From assembly GCA_030524675.1 (NCBI GenBank), contig JAUNGE010000038.1:1-33899 (forward strand): a stretch of 33,899 nucleotides of DNA, read 5' to 3'. Position 1 is the first letter of the stretch. Every line of letters starts with the position of its first letter. Below are positions 25,286 to 32,532 of this stretch, piece by piece. The notes beneath the pieces are model-generated. The model had not been told where the DNA came from. It searched no databases and saw only the letters and a list, made by a program, of their open reading frames with translations. This DNA comes from a bacterium. Lineage in GTDB: Bacteria; Bacillota; Clostridia; Lachnospirales; Lachnospiraceae. The position numbers were made by a program, and so were the translations under genes.

Positions 25286-26098
25286 CTAAACAGACATGTC
25301 TTTTTTCCATACCGCCAGATAGGAACTGGTAAAATTCGCAAACTGTCCCTCTTCACAGCAGATATTCAATGCCGCTTCCTCCGAAATCATCTGATAGCGC
25401 GGCGCATCATAGGCCACACTGAGATTGCTGAATTCTCCTCGCACCGGAAGATAAGAATCCGAATACAGCATAGTGGGCAGACGGTATTCCGGAATCGGAT
25501 AATACCATGTAATGCTGCCTTTTTTCTCTGCATCATCCTCTGCAGCATCCAACATTCTGTTAAGCTCTGTCTTCGTAAATCCGCGCTCCATGCGGGCAGC
25601 TCCGCAAAAATACCGGATACCCATTCGGTTTGCTGCTGCTAAGAACAGACATCCGCCAGGTTTTACGTATTCTTTTGCCTTCTGAACCAGCTCTTCATAC
25701 GGGTTCAGAGAAGAAAACCACTCCGATGCCCTGTCTATGGTTCCAACCAGAACCACATAGTCAAACGCCCCTCTTCCATCTGCATCCGCGATTTCCTTCA
25801 CATAGGAAAGTTCCATGCCGCCGGCAAACCGCTTTTCTCCTACGGCAATCTCCTCCACATCCGTCTCAAACACAGTCACTTTCAGACCTTTTTTCAGGAA
25901 AAGCCCTGTCAATGCCCCCGCATCCGAGCCAATCTGCAGCAATTTCGCTCCACGCGCAAAAGGATACCACTCCAGCAGATTTTCTCTGATATCAGAAAAT
26001 GCATACAGGACACACGGGTCCGACTCTCCCCGCACAGCTTTCTCTCCATCCCCATGATACCGCTCAAGAACTTCTAAAATCTTCTCTGCATTTTTCAT
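25286..26098 (-). CDS. Class I SAM-dependent methyltransferase
   Basis: The product is 270 residues. AKLLQIGSDAGALTGLFLKKG (~50-70) is motif I of the Rossmann methyltransferase fold. VTVFETDVEEI gives the acidic ribose-binding residue. FDYVVLVGTIDRAS and YVKPGGCLFLAAANRMGIRYFCGA are motifs II-III. A Trp-Tyr-Tyr-Pro-Ile-Pro-Glu-Tyr segment (~187) is typical of glycan-cluster methyltransferases of Clostridia. AAAGG lies 9 bases before the ATG. It is co-transcribed with the Wzt ATPase upstream and the multidomain glycosyltransferase 25 bases downstream. The target is unknown; a sugar hydroxyl or chain end fits the context. In a WbdD-like scheme this would be the capping methyltransferase, which is inference. 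Confidence 0.9.
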   Translation of the reverse strand: MKNAEKILEVLERYHGDGEKAVRGESDPCVLYAFSDIRENLLEWYPFARGAKLLQIGSDAGALTGLFLKKGLKVTVFETDVEEIAVGEKRFAGGMELSYVKEIADADGRGAFDYVVLVGTIDRASEWFSSLNPYEELVQKAKEYVKPGGCLFLAAANRMGIRYFCGAARMERGFTKTELNRMLDAAEDDAEKKGSITWYYPIPEYRLPTMLYSDSYLPVRGEFSNLSVAYDAPRYQMISEEAALNICCEEGQFANFTSSYLAVWKKDMSV

Positions 26099-26135
26099 TT
26101 TGAACTGCCTTTCGCTCTCTTATCCAGCTGTTTTC

Positions 26136-26178
26136 TTTGCCAACTGCCCTAAGCTTTTTTGCCAACTGCCCTGGGCTT
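26136..26178. repeat. 22-bp direct tandem repeat in the Wzt-methyltransferase spacer
   Basis: TTTGCCAACTGCCCTAAGCTT starts at 26136 and TTTGCCAACTGCCCTGGGCTT at 26158 (landmark TTTGCCAACTGCCCT), period 22, with a further CAACCTGC fragment. Noncoding. Confidence 0.85.
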
Positions 26179-26201
26179 CCAACCTGCACGGTCAACCATT
26201 G

Positions 26202-27701
26202 TCAACTTTTCTTTTCCGCCGGATAAAACCTTGTCTCAACTTCTGACTCCATGTCAAACACTCCGACTGTATTTTTATTGGAAATAACAGTCAGATTTGC
26301 CACATCATACATCCTATGATACACGACATGTTCGCCCTGTTCAAATCCTGTGCAGCTCATGGAAATCAGATATTCGCCTCCCTGAAGCGTCATCTTCTGT
26401 TTAAACTCCACCTGATACACATCCCCTGCCTGAACCGGCCTGATGTCGCATCCCTCATACATTGTGTTGGTGCCGCTCAAATCGGCACCTTTTTTGTCTT
26501 TGATTGTGTACGTAAAAATCGGCGCCTCAATCGGTGCATGGAACCGGATTCTCTCCCGAATCGTAAACATCTCACCCTTCAGGAGAAGGTTCGTGATATT
26601 TCCGCGCTCATCCAGCAATCCAAAATCATAAATCTCCGCACGCCCGTTTCCATACTCTGTCCTGTTCGGGTTGATGGTGAGCCTTTCCTTCATCAAATGG
26701 CCGCTAGGCTCGTCACTTTGCGCCTCATTCGCCGCTCTATCAGCCATGCCAACTGTGCCAACTGTATTCGCTGTATTCGTCGCATTATCCGTATTCGCTG
26801 CCTGAATTGTATCCGCCGTATCAGCTGCATCACCTGTATCACCTGCATTGGCTGCATCAGCTGTACCACCAGCCATATGTGATGCCATACCCGCTGCCGC
26901 ACCAAACTCATCTCCTGCTGCCGTACCGCCGCCGTCTTTTTCATGCTCCAGCTCTTCCTCCAGCAGGTCCATCTGTCCGGCAAGAATCTTTTTATACAAG
27001 TCAACCATGTGTCCGGCCTCGCCCTCCGCCACAAAGTTTCCTCGATTCAACAGCACAACCTTGTCACAATACTTAATAATGCTTCCCATGTCATGCGTTA
27101 CCATAAGAATCGTAGTTCCGCTCTTTCGGATTTCTTCCATACGCCGGTAGCACTTTGCCTGGAAAAATACATCCCCGACAGAAAGCGCTTCATCCACAAT
27201 CAGAATTTCCGGCTCCACATTGATTGCCAGCGCAAATGCCAGACGCACAAACATACCACTAGAGTACGTCTTTACAGGTTGATACACAAAGTCCCCAATA
27301 TCGGCAAAATCCAGAATATCTTGCAGCTTGTCATCCATCTCCTTGCGCGTAAATCCCATCATCGTGCCGTTCATGTAGATATTCTCGATTCCCGTATAGT
27401 CCGAGTTAAAGCCAGCGCCCAGTTCCAGAAGCGCAGAAATCTTTCCGTCCACCGTCACGGTTCCCGTCGTCGGGGTCAAAACACCTGTAATAATCTTAAG
27501 AATTGTCGATTTTCCTGAGCCATTCGTGCCGATAATTCCTACAGTCTGCCCTTTTTCCACAGTAAAAGAAAGCCCATTCAATGCATAAAAGTCCCTGTGA
27601 TAACTCTTATGGGTCAAACTGATGGATTCCTTCAATCGATCAATCGGTTTGTCATACAACCTGTATATTTTCGTTACATCCTGTACTGTTATCGCTGCCA
27701 T
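26202..27701 (-). CDS. Wzt-type polysaccharide ABC ATPase with C-terminal substrate-binding domain and repeat linker
   Basis: The product is 499 residues from ATG 27701; an in-frame TTG at 27713 lies too close to AAAGGAA. The nucleotide-binding domain has GTNGSGKST (~57), YSSGMFVRLAFA (~145) and EILIVDEALSVGD (~163). Residues ~345-499 are a Wzt_C-like beta-sandwich (GRAEIYDFGLLDERGN, FTIRERIRF, MYDVANLTV). That domain in O-antigen exporters reads the modified chain end before export. The linker (~279-318) is an unusual three-residue repeat, TAD-AAN-AGD-TGD-AAD-TAD..., encoded by 9-bp units. There is no permease gene beside it; the nearest is at 6357-7163, whose own ATPase lacks this C-terminal domain. 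It is expressed from the promoter at 27746-27774. Confidence 0.92.
   Translation of the reverse strand: MAAITVQDVTKIYRLYDKPIDRLKESISLTHKSYHRDFYALNGLSFTVEKGQTVGIIGTNGSGKSTILKIITGVLTPTTGTVTVDGKISALLELGAGFNSDYTGIENIYMNGTMMGFTRKEMDDKLQDILDFADIGDFVYQPVKTYSSGMFVRLAFALAINVEPEILIVDEALSVGDVFFQAKCYRRMEEIRKSGTTILMVTHDMGSIIKYCDKVVLLNRGNFVAEGEAGHMVDLYKKILAGQMDLLEEELEHEKDGGGTAAGDEFGAAAGMASHMAGGTADAANAGDTGDAADTADTIQAANTDNATNTANTVGTVGMADRAANEAQSDEPSGHLMKERLTINPNRTEYGNGRAEIYDFGLLDERGNITNLLLKGEMFTIRERIRFHAPIEAPIFTYTIKDKKGADLSGTNTMYEGCDIRPVQAGDVYQVEFKQKMTLQGGEYLISMSCTGFEQGEHVVYHRMYDVANLTVISNKNTVGVFDMESEVETRFYPAEKKS
26748..26864. repeat. 9-bp in-frame minisatellite in the Wzt linker (13 units)
   Basis: Thirteen contiguous 9-bp units, e.g. 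GCCAACTGT twice, ATTCGCTGT, ATCCGCCGT, ATCAGCTGC, ATCACCTGT, ATCACCTGC, ATTGGCTGC. They encode A/T-D/N/G-A/T/D triplets. No frame break occurs. Confidence 0.9.
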
Positions 27702-27745
27702 ATTCTGTATCAATTCCTTTCTGATCTCACAGGAGATTTGTCCTC

Positions 27746-27774
27746 AGTATATCATAAGTCCTCCTGAAAACCAA
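27746..27774 (-). promoter_or_regulatory. Promoter of the Wzt/methyltransferase/glycosyltransferase operon
   Basis: On the minus strand TTGGTT (27769-27774), a 17-base spacer and TATACT (27746-27751) preceded by TGA form an extended -10 promoter, about 38 bases before ATG 27701. Confidence 0.75.
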
Positions 27775-27870
27775 TATGCTTTCCTGTATTCACTGCTGAA
27801 TTCTTACCTTCTTTGAATCCCTATTTTATCCGATTCTATCCGAATTTTTATCTGGATTTTGTTTGAGGCA

Positions 27871-27903
27871 CATCTGAACTTCATCCAAATCTCATCTGAA
27901 CTT
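27871..27903. repeat. 11-bp tandem repeat across the YgjP-like stop codon
   Basis: CATCTGAACTT, CATCCAAATCT and CATCTGAACTT are contiguous; the TGA stop (27892-27894) and the last codons lie inside the array. Confidence 0.8.
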
Positions 27904-28425
27904 TGCCAGTTCCTGCCGCCTCTCCTGATAATCAGGGAGTATCTTCTCGACTTCTTTCCAAAACGCTGGAGAATGATTCATCTGCTTTAAATGTGCCAGT
28001 TCATGCACCACAACATAATCCGACAGTTCTCTCGGCAGCACAGCTAACTTCCAGTTAAAGCTCAGATTTCCTTTACCGCTGCAGCTTCCCCATCTCGTCT
28101 TCTGGTTTCGCACAGAAATCACTCCCACCTTGTCTGCCACTCCCATCCGAGGCGCATAATAGGCAACGCGCTGCTCACAGAGCTTTTTTGCCTTCTCGCG
28201 CATTTCCTTGGAATCCTGTTCTTGTATCTGTATCTGGGGCAAAGGAGGATTTTCTCGAATCTTCTTCTGCTTATCCGCAATCCATTTTGCCTCTTTGCTC
28301 ACAAATTCCATAATTTTGCTCTCCGGCATCCGATATGGCGCCCGCACCACCACACTGCCGTCCCTGTGAACCTCAATGGAAATTGTTTTTCTCGCAGAGC
28401 GAATAATCGAAATAGAAATGTCCAT
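27892..28425 (-). CDS. YgjP-like (DUF45/M48-related) zinc metallopeptidase
   Basis: The product is 177 residues from ATG 28425 (MDISISIIRSARKTISIEV), preceded by GGAGAAGAGG; an in-frame ATG at 28458 adds 11 residues and cannot be excluded. The motif VVHELAHLKQMNHSPAFWKEVEKI (~138; zinc ligands H-E-x-x-H and a downstream His in NHSPAFW) and RNQKTRWGSCSGKGNLSFNW (landmark TRWGSCS) are diagnostic of the YgjP/WLM-like family, small cytoplasmic putative metalloproteases. The substrate is unknown. It follows the DUF3783 gene by 96 bases. Confidence 0.92.
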   Translation of the reverse strand: MDISISIIRSARKTISIEVHRDGSVVVRAPYRMPESKIMEFVSKEAKWIADKQKKIRENPPLPQIQIQEQDSKEMREKAKKLCEQRVAYYAPRMGVADKVGVISVRNQKTRWGSCSGKGNLSFNWKLAVLPRELSDYVVVHELAHLKQMNHSPAFWKEVEKILPDYQERRQELAKFR

Positions 28426-28521
28426 ACTATCCTCTTCTCCAAATTCGTCGCCACTCATCCATTAGCACCCCTGCAGGCTGCCTCCCATCTACTGGAATCA
28501 CCTACCATAAAACGGAAATGG

Positions 28522-28998
28522 CTATTCCTGCTTCTTGTGCATCACTTCATGTTCTCTTTTTAATTCCGCATACAGCTGCCAAGAATTCCACTTTTTATTG
28601 GTCTCTGTGGCAACTGCCTTCAAATCCACTCTTGCCTGATTTTTCCTGAGTGCTGCCAGAAATTCATCCAAACGCTTTCCCGAAAATCCATGCAGCACCA
28701 ACATCTCCTCTTCTATATCCATTACGGCATCTGCACTATCTGCTGTGTTTGCTGCATCTGCACTATCTGCCGTATTTGCTGCATTTGCACTATCTGTCAT
28801 ATTTGCTGCATCTGCCATATTCACTGCGTTATTCACATCTGCCGCATTTCCACGCAGCAGACTTTCAATCGAAAGCCCATACTGCTCTGGCTCCACCATT
28901 CTCACGCGCACACCCATGAGCAGCAGCACCCGCTTCAATCTTTTTTCCTTCTCTTTGTCTGTTATGTGATATAAGAGTACCGTCTCTCTCGCTTTCAC
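28522..28998 (-). CDS. DUF3783 family protein with inserted three-residue repeat
   Basis: The product is 158 residues from GTG 28998, with AAGGAG 6 bases before it. The C-terminal half (MLVLHGFSGKRLDEFLAALR, then LKAVATETNKKWNSWQLYAELKREHEVM; landmarks LHGFSGKRLDEFL and LYAELKREHEVM) matches DUF3783. The first ~45 residues (VLLYHITDKEKEKRLKRVLLLMGVRVR) are the usual lead-in of this small family. Between them lies an insertion of about 45 residues, NM-ADA-ANM-TDS-ANA-ANT-ADS-ADA-ANT-ADS-ADA, encoded by 9-bp units with a 27-bp higher-order period. The function of DUF3783 is unknown. It is 84 bases after the CCA-adding enzyme in the same direction. Confidence 0.85.
   Translation of the reverse strand: MKARETVLLYHITDKEKEKRLKRVLLLMGVRVRMVEPEQYGLSIESLLRGNAADVNNAVNMADAANMTDSANAANTADSADAANTADSADAVMDIEEEMLVLHGFSGKRLDEFLAALRKNQARVDLKAVATETNKKWNSWQLYAELKREHEVMHKKQE
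28733..28822. repeat. 9-bp in-frame minisatellite (10 units, 27-bp super-period) in the DUF3783 gene
   Basis: GCACTATCT recurs at 28733, 28760 and 28787, each followed by a GCyGTrTTT-like unit and a GCTGCAyyT unit. The 27-bp super-unit suggests recent triplication. It encodes ADS-ADA-ANT-type triplets like those of the Wzt linker. Confidence 0.92.
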
Positions 28999-29082
28999 TT
29001 TCTTCTCCTTTTAATCGCCTTTTGGCTCTTCTTTTCAAGCGTTCTCTTTCCCTTTTCCCTTTCAACTTTTCTTTTCAGCCTT

Positions 29083-30453
29083 TTATTTCATCCAATTTTC
29101 GTTATCCATGCTCTGGGCCATACGCAGCAGCAATTCCTTCTGATTTCTCTGCGGCTCTTCCAAGACCATCTCCAACAGCCTGTGCAGGATTTCTCCCATC
29201 TGTTTTCCAGGTTTTATGCCCGCCCGAATCAAATCTGCGCCGGTCACAGCCAAATCTTTTAAAGAAATACAGTCTCCATCTGCCAGAATTTCATCTGCCA
29301 AACGTTTTTCCAGAACCCACGCTGTTTTCTGCGCTTCACATTCTGCCGCTCTTTCAAAATCGTTTCCACACTGCGCAGAAAGTTCCAGAAGTTCTTCACA
29401 TTCCGCCGCTCCTTTAGGAAGAATCCGTTTTACTTCCAGCGAATCCAGAAAGAGCGGTGCGCCGATTTCATTCATTTTATGCCGGATTTTCACCTTGTCA
29501 CCAAAAAACGGCTCCTGAAATGTTTGGACAAGTACAGCTGTCTTCTTTATTGTATCATTATCTGATTTTAACTCTCTTAAAATCTTCTCCGTTTTCTGGG
29601 ATTCTATTCCATAAAATGCGGCCGCAAAACGCATATGCCGCAGCGCCGGAAGCGAGGCTGCACGCTTCAAACATTCCTCCATCTCCTGCTCGCTTTGATT
29701 CTCGAACACTTCCGAAAAATCCTGTGCAATATATGGTGTCATTCCGGTCCTCCACACATCCAAAAGAGATTCCGGATGTGCCGAGAGCAGCAGTTTTGTC
29801 AGCTCCGTCAAAATCCGTTCCTTGCTCACATTGGAAAGATTGGGAGCGATTTCACGAATTGCCCGATATGTCTGCGCCTCAATTCCAAACCCCAGCTGTC
29901 CTGAAAAACGCACCGCGCGGAGAATTCGCAGCGCGTCCTCTGTGAACCGCTCTCTGGCCTCTCCAACACAGCGAATGATTCGGTCATTCAGGTCCCTCCT
30001 GCCATCAAATGCATCCACAATCCCTGTTTTTTGGCTATATGCCATGGCATTGATGGTAAAATCTCTCCGCTTCAAATCTTCTATCAGATTGTCCGTAAAC
30101 TCCACCGATTTTGGATGCCGCCCATCCTCATACGCGCCATCAATCCGGTATGTCGTCACCTCATAGCCCGTCCCATGCAGCATCACCGTCACTGTTCCAT
30201 GCTGAATTCCGGTGTCTATCGTTCTTTTGAAAATCTGCTTTACCTGCTGCGGCAATGCCGAGGTTGTGATATCCCAATCCCCCGGCGTGCGCCCAAGCAG
30301 AGTGTCGCGGACGCATCCGCCTACCGCATACGCCTCGAAACCATTCTGATTCAACTTCTCAATGATTTCCTCCACGTCTTTCGGAATCTGCATCTGCTCT
30401 CGCGTCTGTATCTGTCCTTGTGCCTGTGCCTGCATCTGCTCCTGCGTCTGCAT
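29083..30453 (-). CDS. cca: CCA tRNA nucleotidyltransferase with Gln-rich N-terminal repeat
   Basis: This enzyme adds or repairs the 3' CCA end of tRNA from CTP and ATP. It has 457 residues from ATG 30453, with AAAGGAG about 8 bases before it; the longer frame to 30570 overlaps proS. The class II head has AVGGCVRDTLLGRTPGDWDITTSA (~40; landmark GDWD metal-binding Asp pair), then HGTVTV, EVTTYRIDGAYEDGRHP and RRDFTINAMAY (~130), and the RNA-binding neck ERFTEDALRILRAVRFSGQLGF (landmark EDALRILRAVRF). Before the fold starts (IPKDVEEIIEKL) comes QTQEQMQAQAQGQIQTREQM, an X-Gln dipeptide run from 6-bp CAG-rich units; ATG 30390 after the run is an alternative start. It is 23 bases after proS. Confidence 0.93.
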   Translation of the reverse strand: MQTQEQMQAQAQGQIQTREQMQIPKDVEEIIEKLNQNGFEAYAVGGCVRDTLLGRTPGDWDITTSALPQQVKQIFKRTIDTGIQHGTVTVMLHGTGYEVTTYRIDGAYEDGRHPKSVEFTDNLIEDLKRRDFTINAMAYSQKTGIVDAFDGRRDLNDRIIRCVGEARERFTEDALRILRAVRFSGQLGFGIEAQTYRAIREIAPNLSNVSKERILTELTKLLLSAHPESLLDVWRTGMTPYIAQDFSEVFENQSEQEMEECLKRAASLPALRHMRFAAAFYGIESQKTEKILRELKSDNDTIKKTAVLVQTFQEPFFGDKVKIRHKMNEIGAPLFLDSLEVKRILPKGAAECEELLELSAQCGNDFERAAECEAQKTAWVLEKRLADEILADGDCISLKDLAVTGADLIRAGIKPGKQMGEILHRLLEMVLEEPQRNQKELLLRMAQSMDNENWMK

Positions 30454-30476
30454 CCGCCTCACTCCTTTACTCCTTA

Positions 30477-31910
30477 TTAGTATGCTTTTCCCCAGTATAC
30501 CATTTTTACGGCCGGCTTTCCACAGCATACACAGGTATCTGCAAGTTTTTCCTGTGCAAACGGCATACATCTGGAGGTTGCTCCTGTCACTTCCTTAATC
30601 TTGTCCTCGCACTCCTGGCATCCACACCACATAGCTTTGACAAAACCTGGCTTTTCCTCCACTGTCTTTGTGAACTCCTCCATTGTCAGAGCCGTGTATG
30701 TGTGTGCATCGCGGTGTGCGCGGGCACGCTCCAGCATATCAGCCTGGATGGTATCCAGAAGAGAAGCAATCTCCTCGCTCAGATTATCCAGAGAGACTGT
30801 CATTTTCTCATGCGTATCGCGGCGCACCAAAACTGCCTGATTTGCTGCAATATCTCTCGGCCCGATTTCCACACGTACCGGAATTCCGCGCATCTCGGAT
30901 TCACTGAACTTAAATCCTGGACTCTTGTCGGAATCATCCACTTTCACGCGGAAGTTGGAAAGTACATTCTTTAACTCCATTGCCTTGTCCAGAACACCTG
31001 GCTTATGCTGCTGTACCGGAACAATGACAACCTGTGTCGGAGCGATTCTCGGAGGCAGCACCAGACCGTTATTGTCGCCATGTACCATGATAATAGCGCC
31101 AATCAGACGTGTCGTCATACCCCAGGAAGTCTGATGTACATACTGCAGCTTATTTTGCTTGTCAGAATACTGAATCTCAAAGGCTCTCGCAAAACCGTCG
31201 CCAAAATTGTGGCTGGTACCGGACTGCAGAGCCTTTCCGTCATGCATCAGCGCCTCAATCGTGTAAGTCGCTTCCGCACCCGCAAATTTCTCCTTCTCTG
31301 TCTTCTGTCCGCGCACAACCGGCATAGCCAGCACATTCTCACAGAAGTCTGCATACAGATTCAGCATCTGGATAGTTCTCTCTTCCGCCTCTTCGGCAGT
31401 TGCATGTGCGGTATGTCCCTCCTGCCACAAAAACTCTCTGGAACGCAGGAACGGTCTGGTTGTCTTTTCCCAACGGATAACCGAACACCACTGATTATAG
31501 CATTTCGGAAGGTCACGGTAAGACTGGATTTCTCTCGCATAGAAATCGCAGAACAATGTCTCAGATGTCGGTCTGACACACATTTCCTCCTGAAGCGGCT
31601 CCAAACCTCCACGTGTCACCCAGGCAACCTCCGGCGCAAATCCCTCCACATGGTCTTTTTCCTTTTGCAGCAGACTCTTTGGAATAAACATCGGCATGTA
31701 GACATTCTCCACGCCTGTCTCCTTAAAGCGCTTATCCAGCTCCTTCTGGATATTTTCCCAGATTGCATATCCTGCTGGCTTGATTACCATACAGCCCTTT
31801 ACACTGGAATAGTCAATCAGCTCTGCTTTTAACACAACATCTGTGTACCACTGCGCAAAATCATCTTCCATAGATGTAATCGCCTGTACCAATTTCTTGT
31901 TTTCTGCCAT
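30477..31910 (-). CDS. proS: Prolyl-tRNA synthetase, archaeal/eukaryote-like short type
   Basis: This class II synthetase charges tRNA-Pro. It has 477 residues, the length of the type without an editing insertion between motifs 2 and 3. The opening [19 protein letters not shown] and [19 protein letters not shown], motif 2 [20 protein letters not shown] (~150), [15 protein letters not shown], motif 3-like [16 protein letters not shown] (~268) and the anticodon domain ([14 protein letters not shown]) are present. The C-terminal zinc-type domain has CGCQEC and CVCCGKP and ends in MVYWGKAY, diagnostic of this type. AAAGGAG precedes the ATG. It is controlled by the T-box leader upstream. Confidence 0.97.
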   Translation of the reverse strand: MAENKKLVQAITSMEDDFAQWYTDVVLKAELIDYSSVKGCMVIKPAGYAIWENIQKELDKRFKETGVENVYMPMFIPKSLLQKEKDHVEGFAPEVAWVTRGGLEPLQEEMCVRPTSETLFCDFYAREIQSYRDLPKCYNQWCSVIRWEKTTRPFLRSREFLWQEGHTAHATAEEAEERTIQMLNLYADFCENVLAMPVVRGQKTEKEKFAGAEATYTIEALMHDGKALQSGTSHNFGDGFARAFEIQYSDKQNKLQYVHQTSWGMTTRLIGAIIMVHGDNNGLVLPPRIAPTQVVIVPVQQHKPGVLDKAMELKNVLSNFRVKVDDSDKSPGFKFSESEMRGIPVRVEIGPRDIAANQAVLVRRDTHEKMTVSLDNLSEEIASLLDTIQADMLERARAHRDAHTYTALTMEEFTKTVEEKPGFVKAMWCGCQECEDKIKEVTGATSRCMPFAQEKLADTCVCCGKPAVKMVYWGKAY

Positions 31911-31943
31911 AACTCATACTCCTTTATCTATTTTAAAATAAAA

Positions 31944-32264
31944 TATAAAAACCGAGCCTCTTCTTTCCCAACAGGGACCGAAGCGCTCGGCGGTACCACC
32001 CATATTAATGTAATCTGTTCCTCACAGTCCATTTTACATTCTCTCATTTCCCCTAACGCCGGAAATACGTCGTGTTTCTATACCTGCTGATATCCTCCAC
32101 AGTTCACAATACCAGATAATACATACATCCACAGGTTTTCACACGAAGCTCCAAGGCCGGTTCCACATACAGTGACATAAACATCCTCGCACCATCGGAC
32201 ATTCTCTCTGAAATGTATGCATGTGTACTATTCCTCTTCCCCGCTTTTTCATATAGCTTTAAGT
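31944..32264 (-). ncRNA. T-box leader (tRNA-sensing riboswitch) of proS
   Basis: On the minus strand the leader shows the T-box core GGGTGGTACCGCC (31989-32001), a terminator stem CCGAGC/GCTCGG (31985-31990 with 31952-31957) followed by TTTTTATATTTT, and a Stem I region with AATAGTA, an AGAGA-type loop (CAGAGAGAATG), a GGTGCGA apical piece, and GGAACCGGCCTTGGAGC at its 3' side. CCG at 32160-32158 (minus) is the best specifier, a proline codon matching the gene. Uncharged tRNA-Pro would stabilise the antiterminator and switch on proS-cca. Stem boundaries are approximate. Confidence 0.92.
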
Positions 32265-32271
32265 TTTATTG

Positions 32272-32300
32272 ATTTTACGGCATTTTACAGAATTTGTCAA
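32272..32300 (-). promoter_or_regulatory. Promoter of the proS T-box operon
   Basis: On the minus strand a consensus TTGACA (32295-32300), a 17-base spacer and TAAAAT (32272-32277) place the transcript start near 32264, just before Stem I. Confidence 0.88.
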
Positions 32301-32444
32301 CGGCAAATCCAAAAATCCCTGTTCCAACAAAGCGGATATGCACACATTCACTGCCTCATTCACCATCCATCCCTCATTCATCATCCATTTCATCCATTCA
32401 TTGTTCATTCATCGTTCATGAAAAATTCTCCTTTGAATTCTCCC
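32301..32444. repeat. Degenerate CATTCA-type repeats between the divergent promoters
   Basis: From about 32344 to 32419 the plus strand is a run of CATTCAC, CTCATTCACCATCCAT, CTCATTCATCATCCAT, CATTCATTGTTCATTCATCGTTCATG-like units (shortest shared word CATTCA). The rest of this gap is AT-rich and gene-free. Confidence 0.6.
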
Positions 32445-32473
32445 TTGAATATCAGAAAGAAAAGACGTATGAT
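32445..32473 (+). promoter_or_regulatory. Promoter of the LRR-protein gene
   Basis: TTGAAT (32445-32450), a 17-base spacer and TATGAT (32468-32473) on the plus strand lie about 60 bases before the TTG start at 32533. Confidence 0.75.
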
Positions 32474-32532
32474 AAGTTTTTAGAAATAAGTAAATACGTA
32501 TTTTAACATTCTTCACAAACGGAGGTACTCTC

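Noticed and set aside
26748-26864. CRISPR-like array
   Set aside because: Units are contiguous 9-mers without spacers and lie in frame inside a coding region; no cas genes are present.
28690-28974. Plus-strand frames with Cys/Ile-rich repeats resembling a metal-binding peptide
   Set aside because: Antisense reading of the 9-bp minisatellite in the DUF3783 gene.
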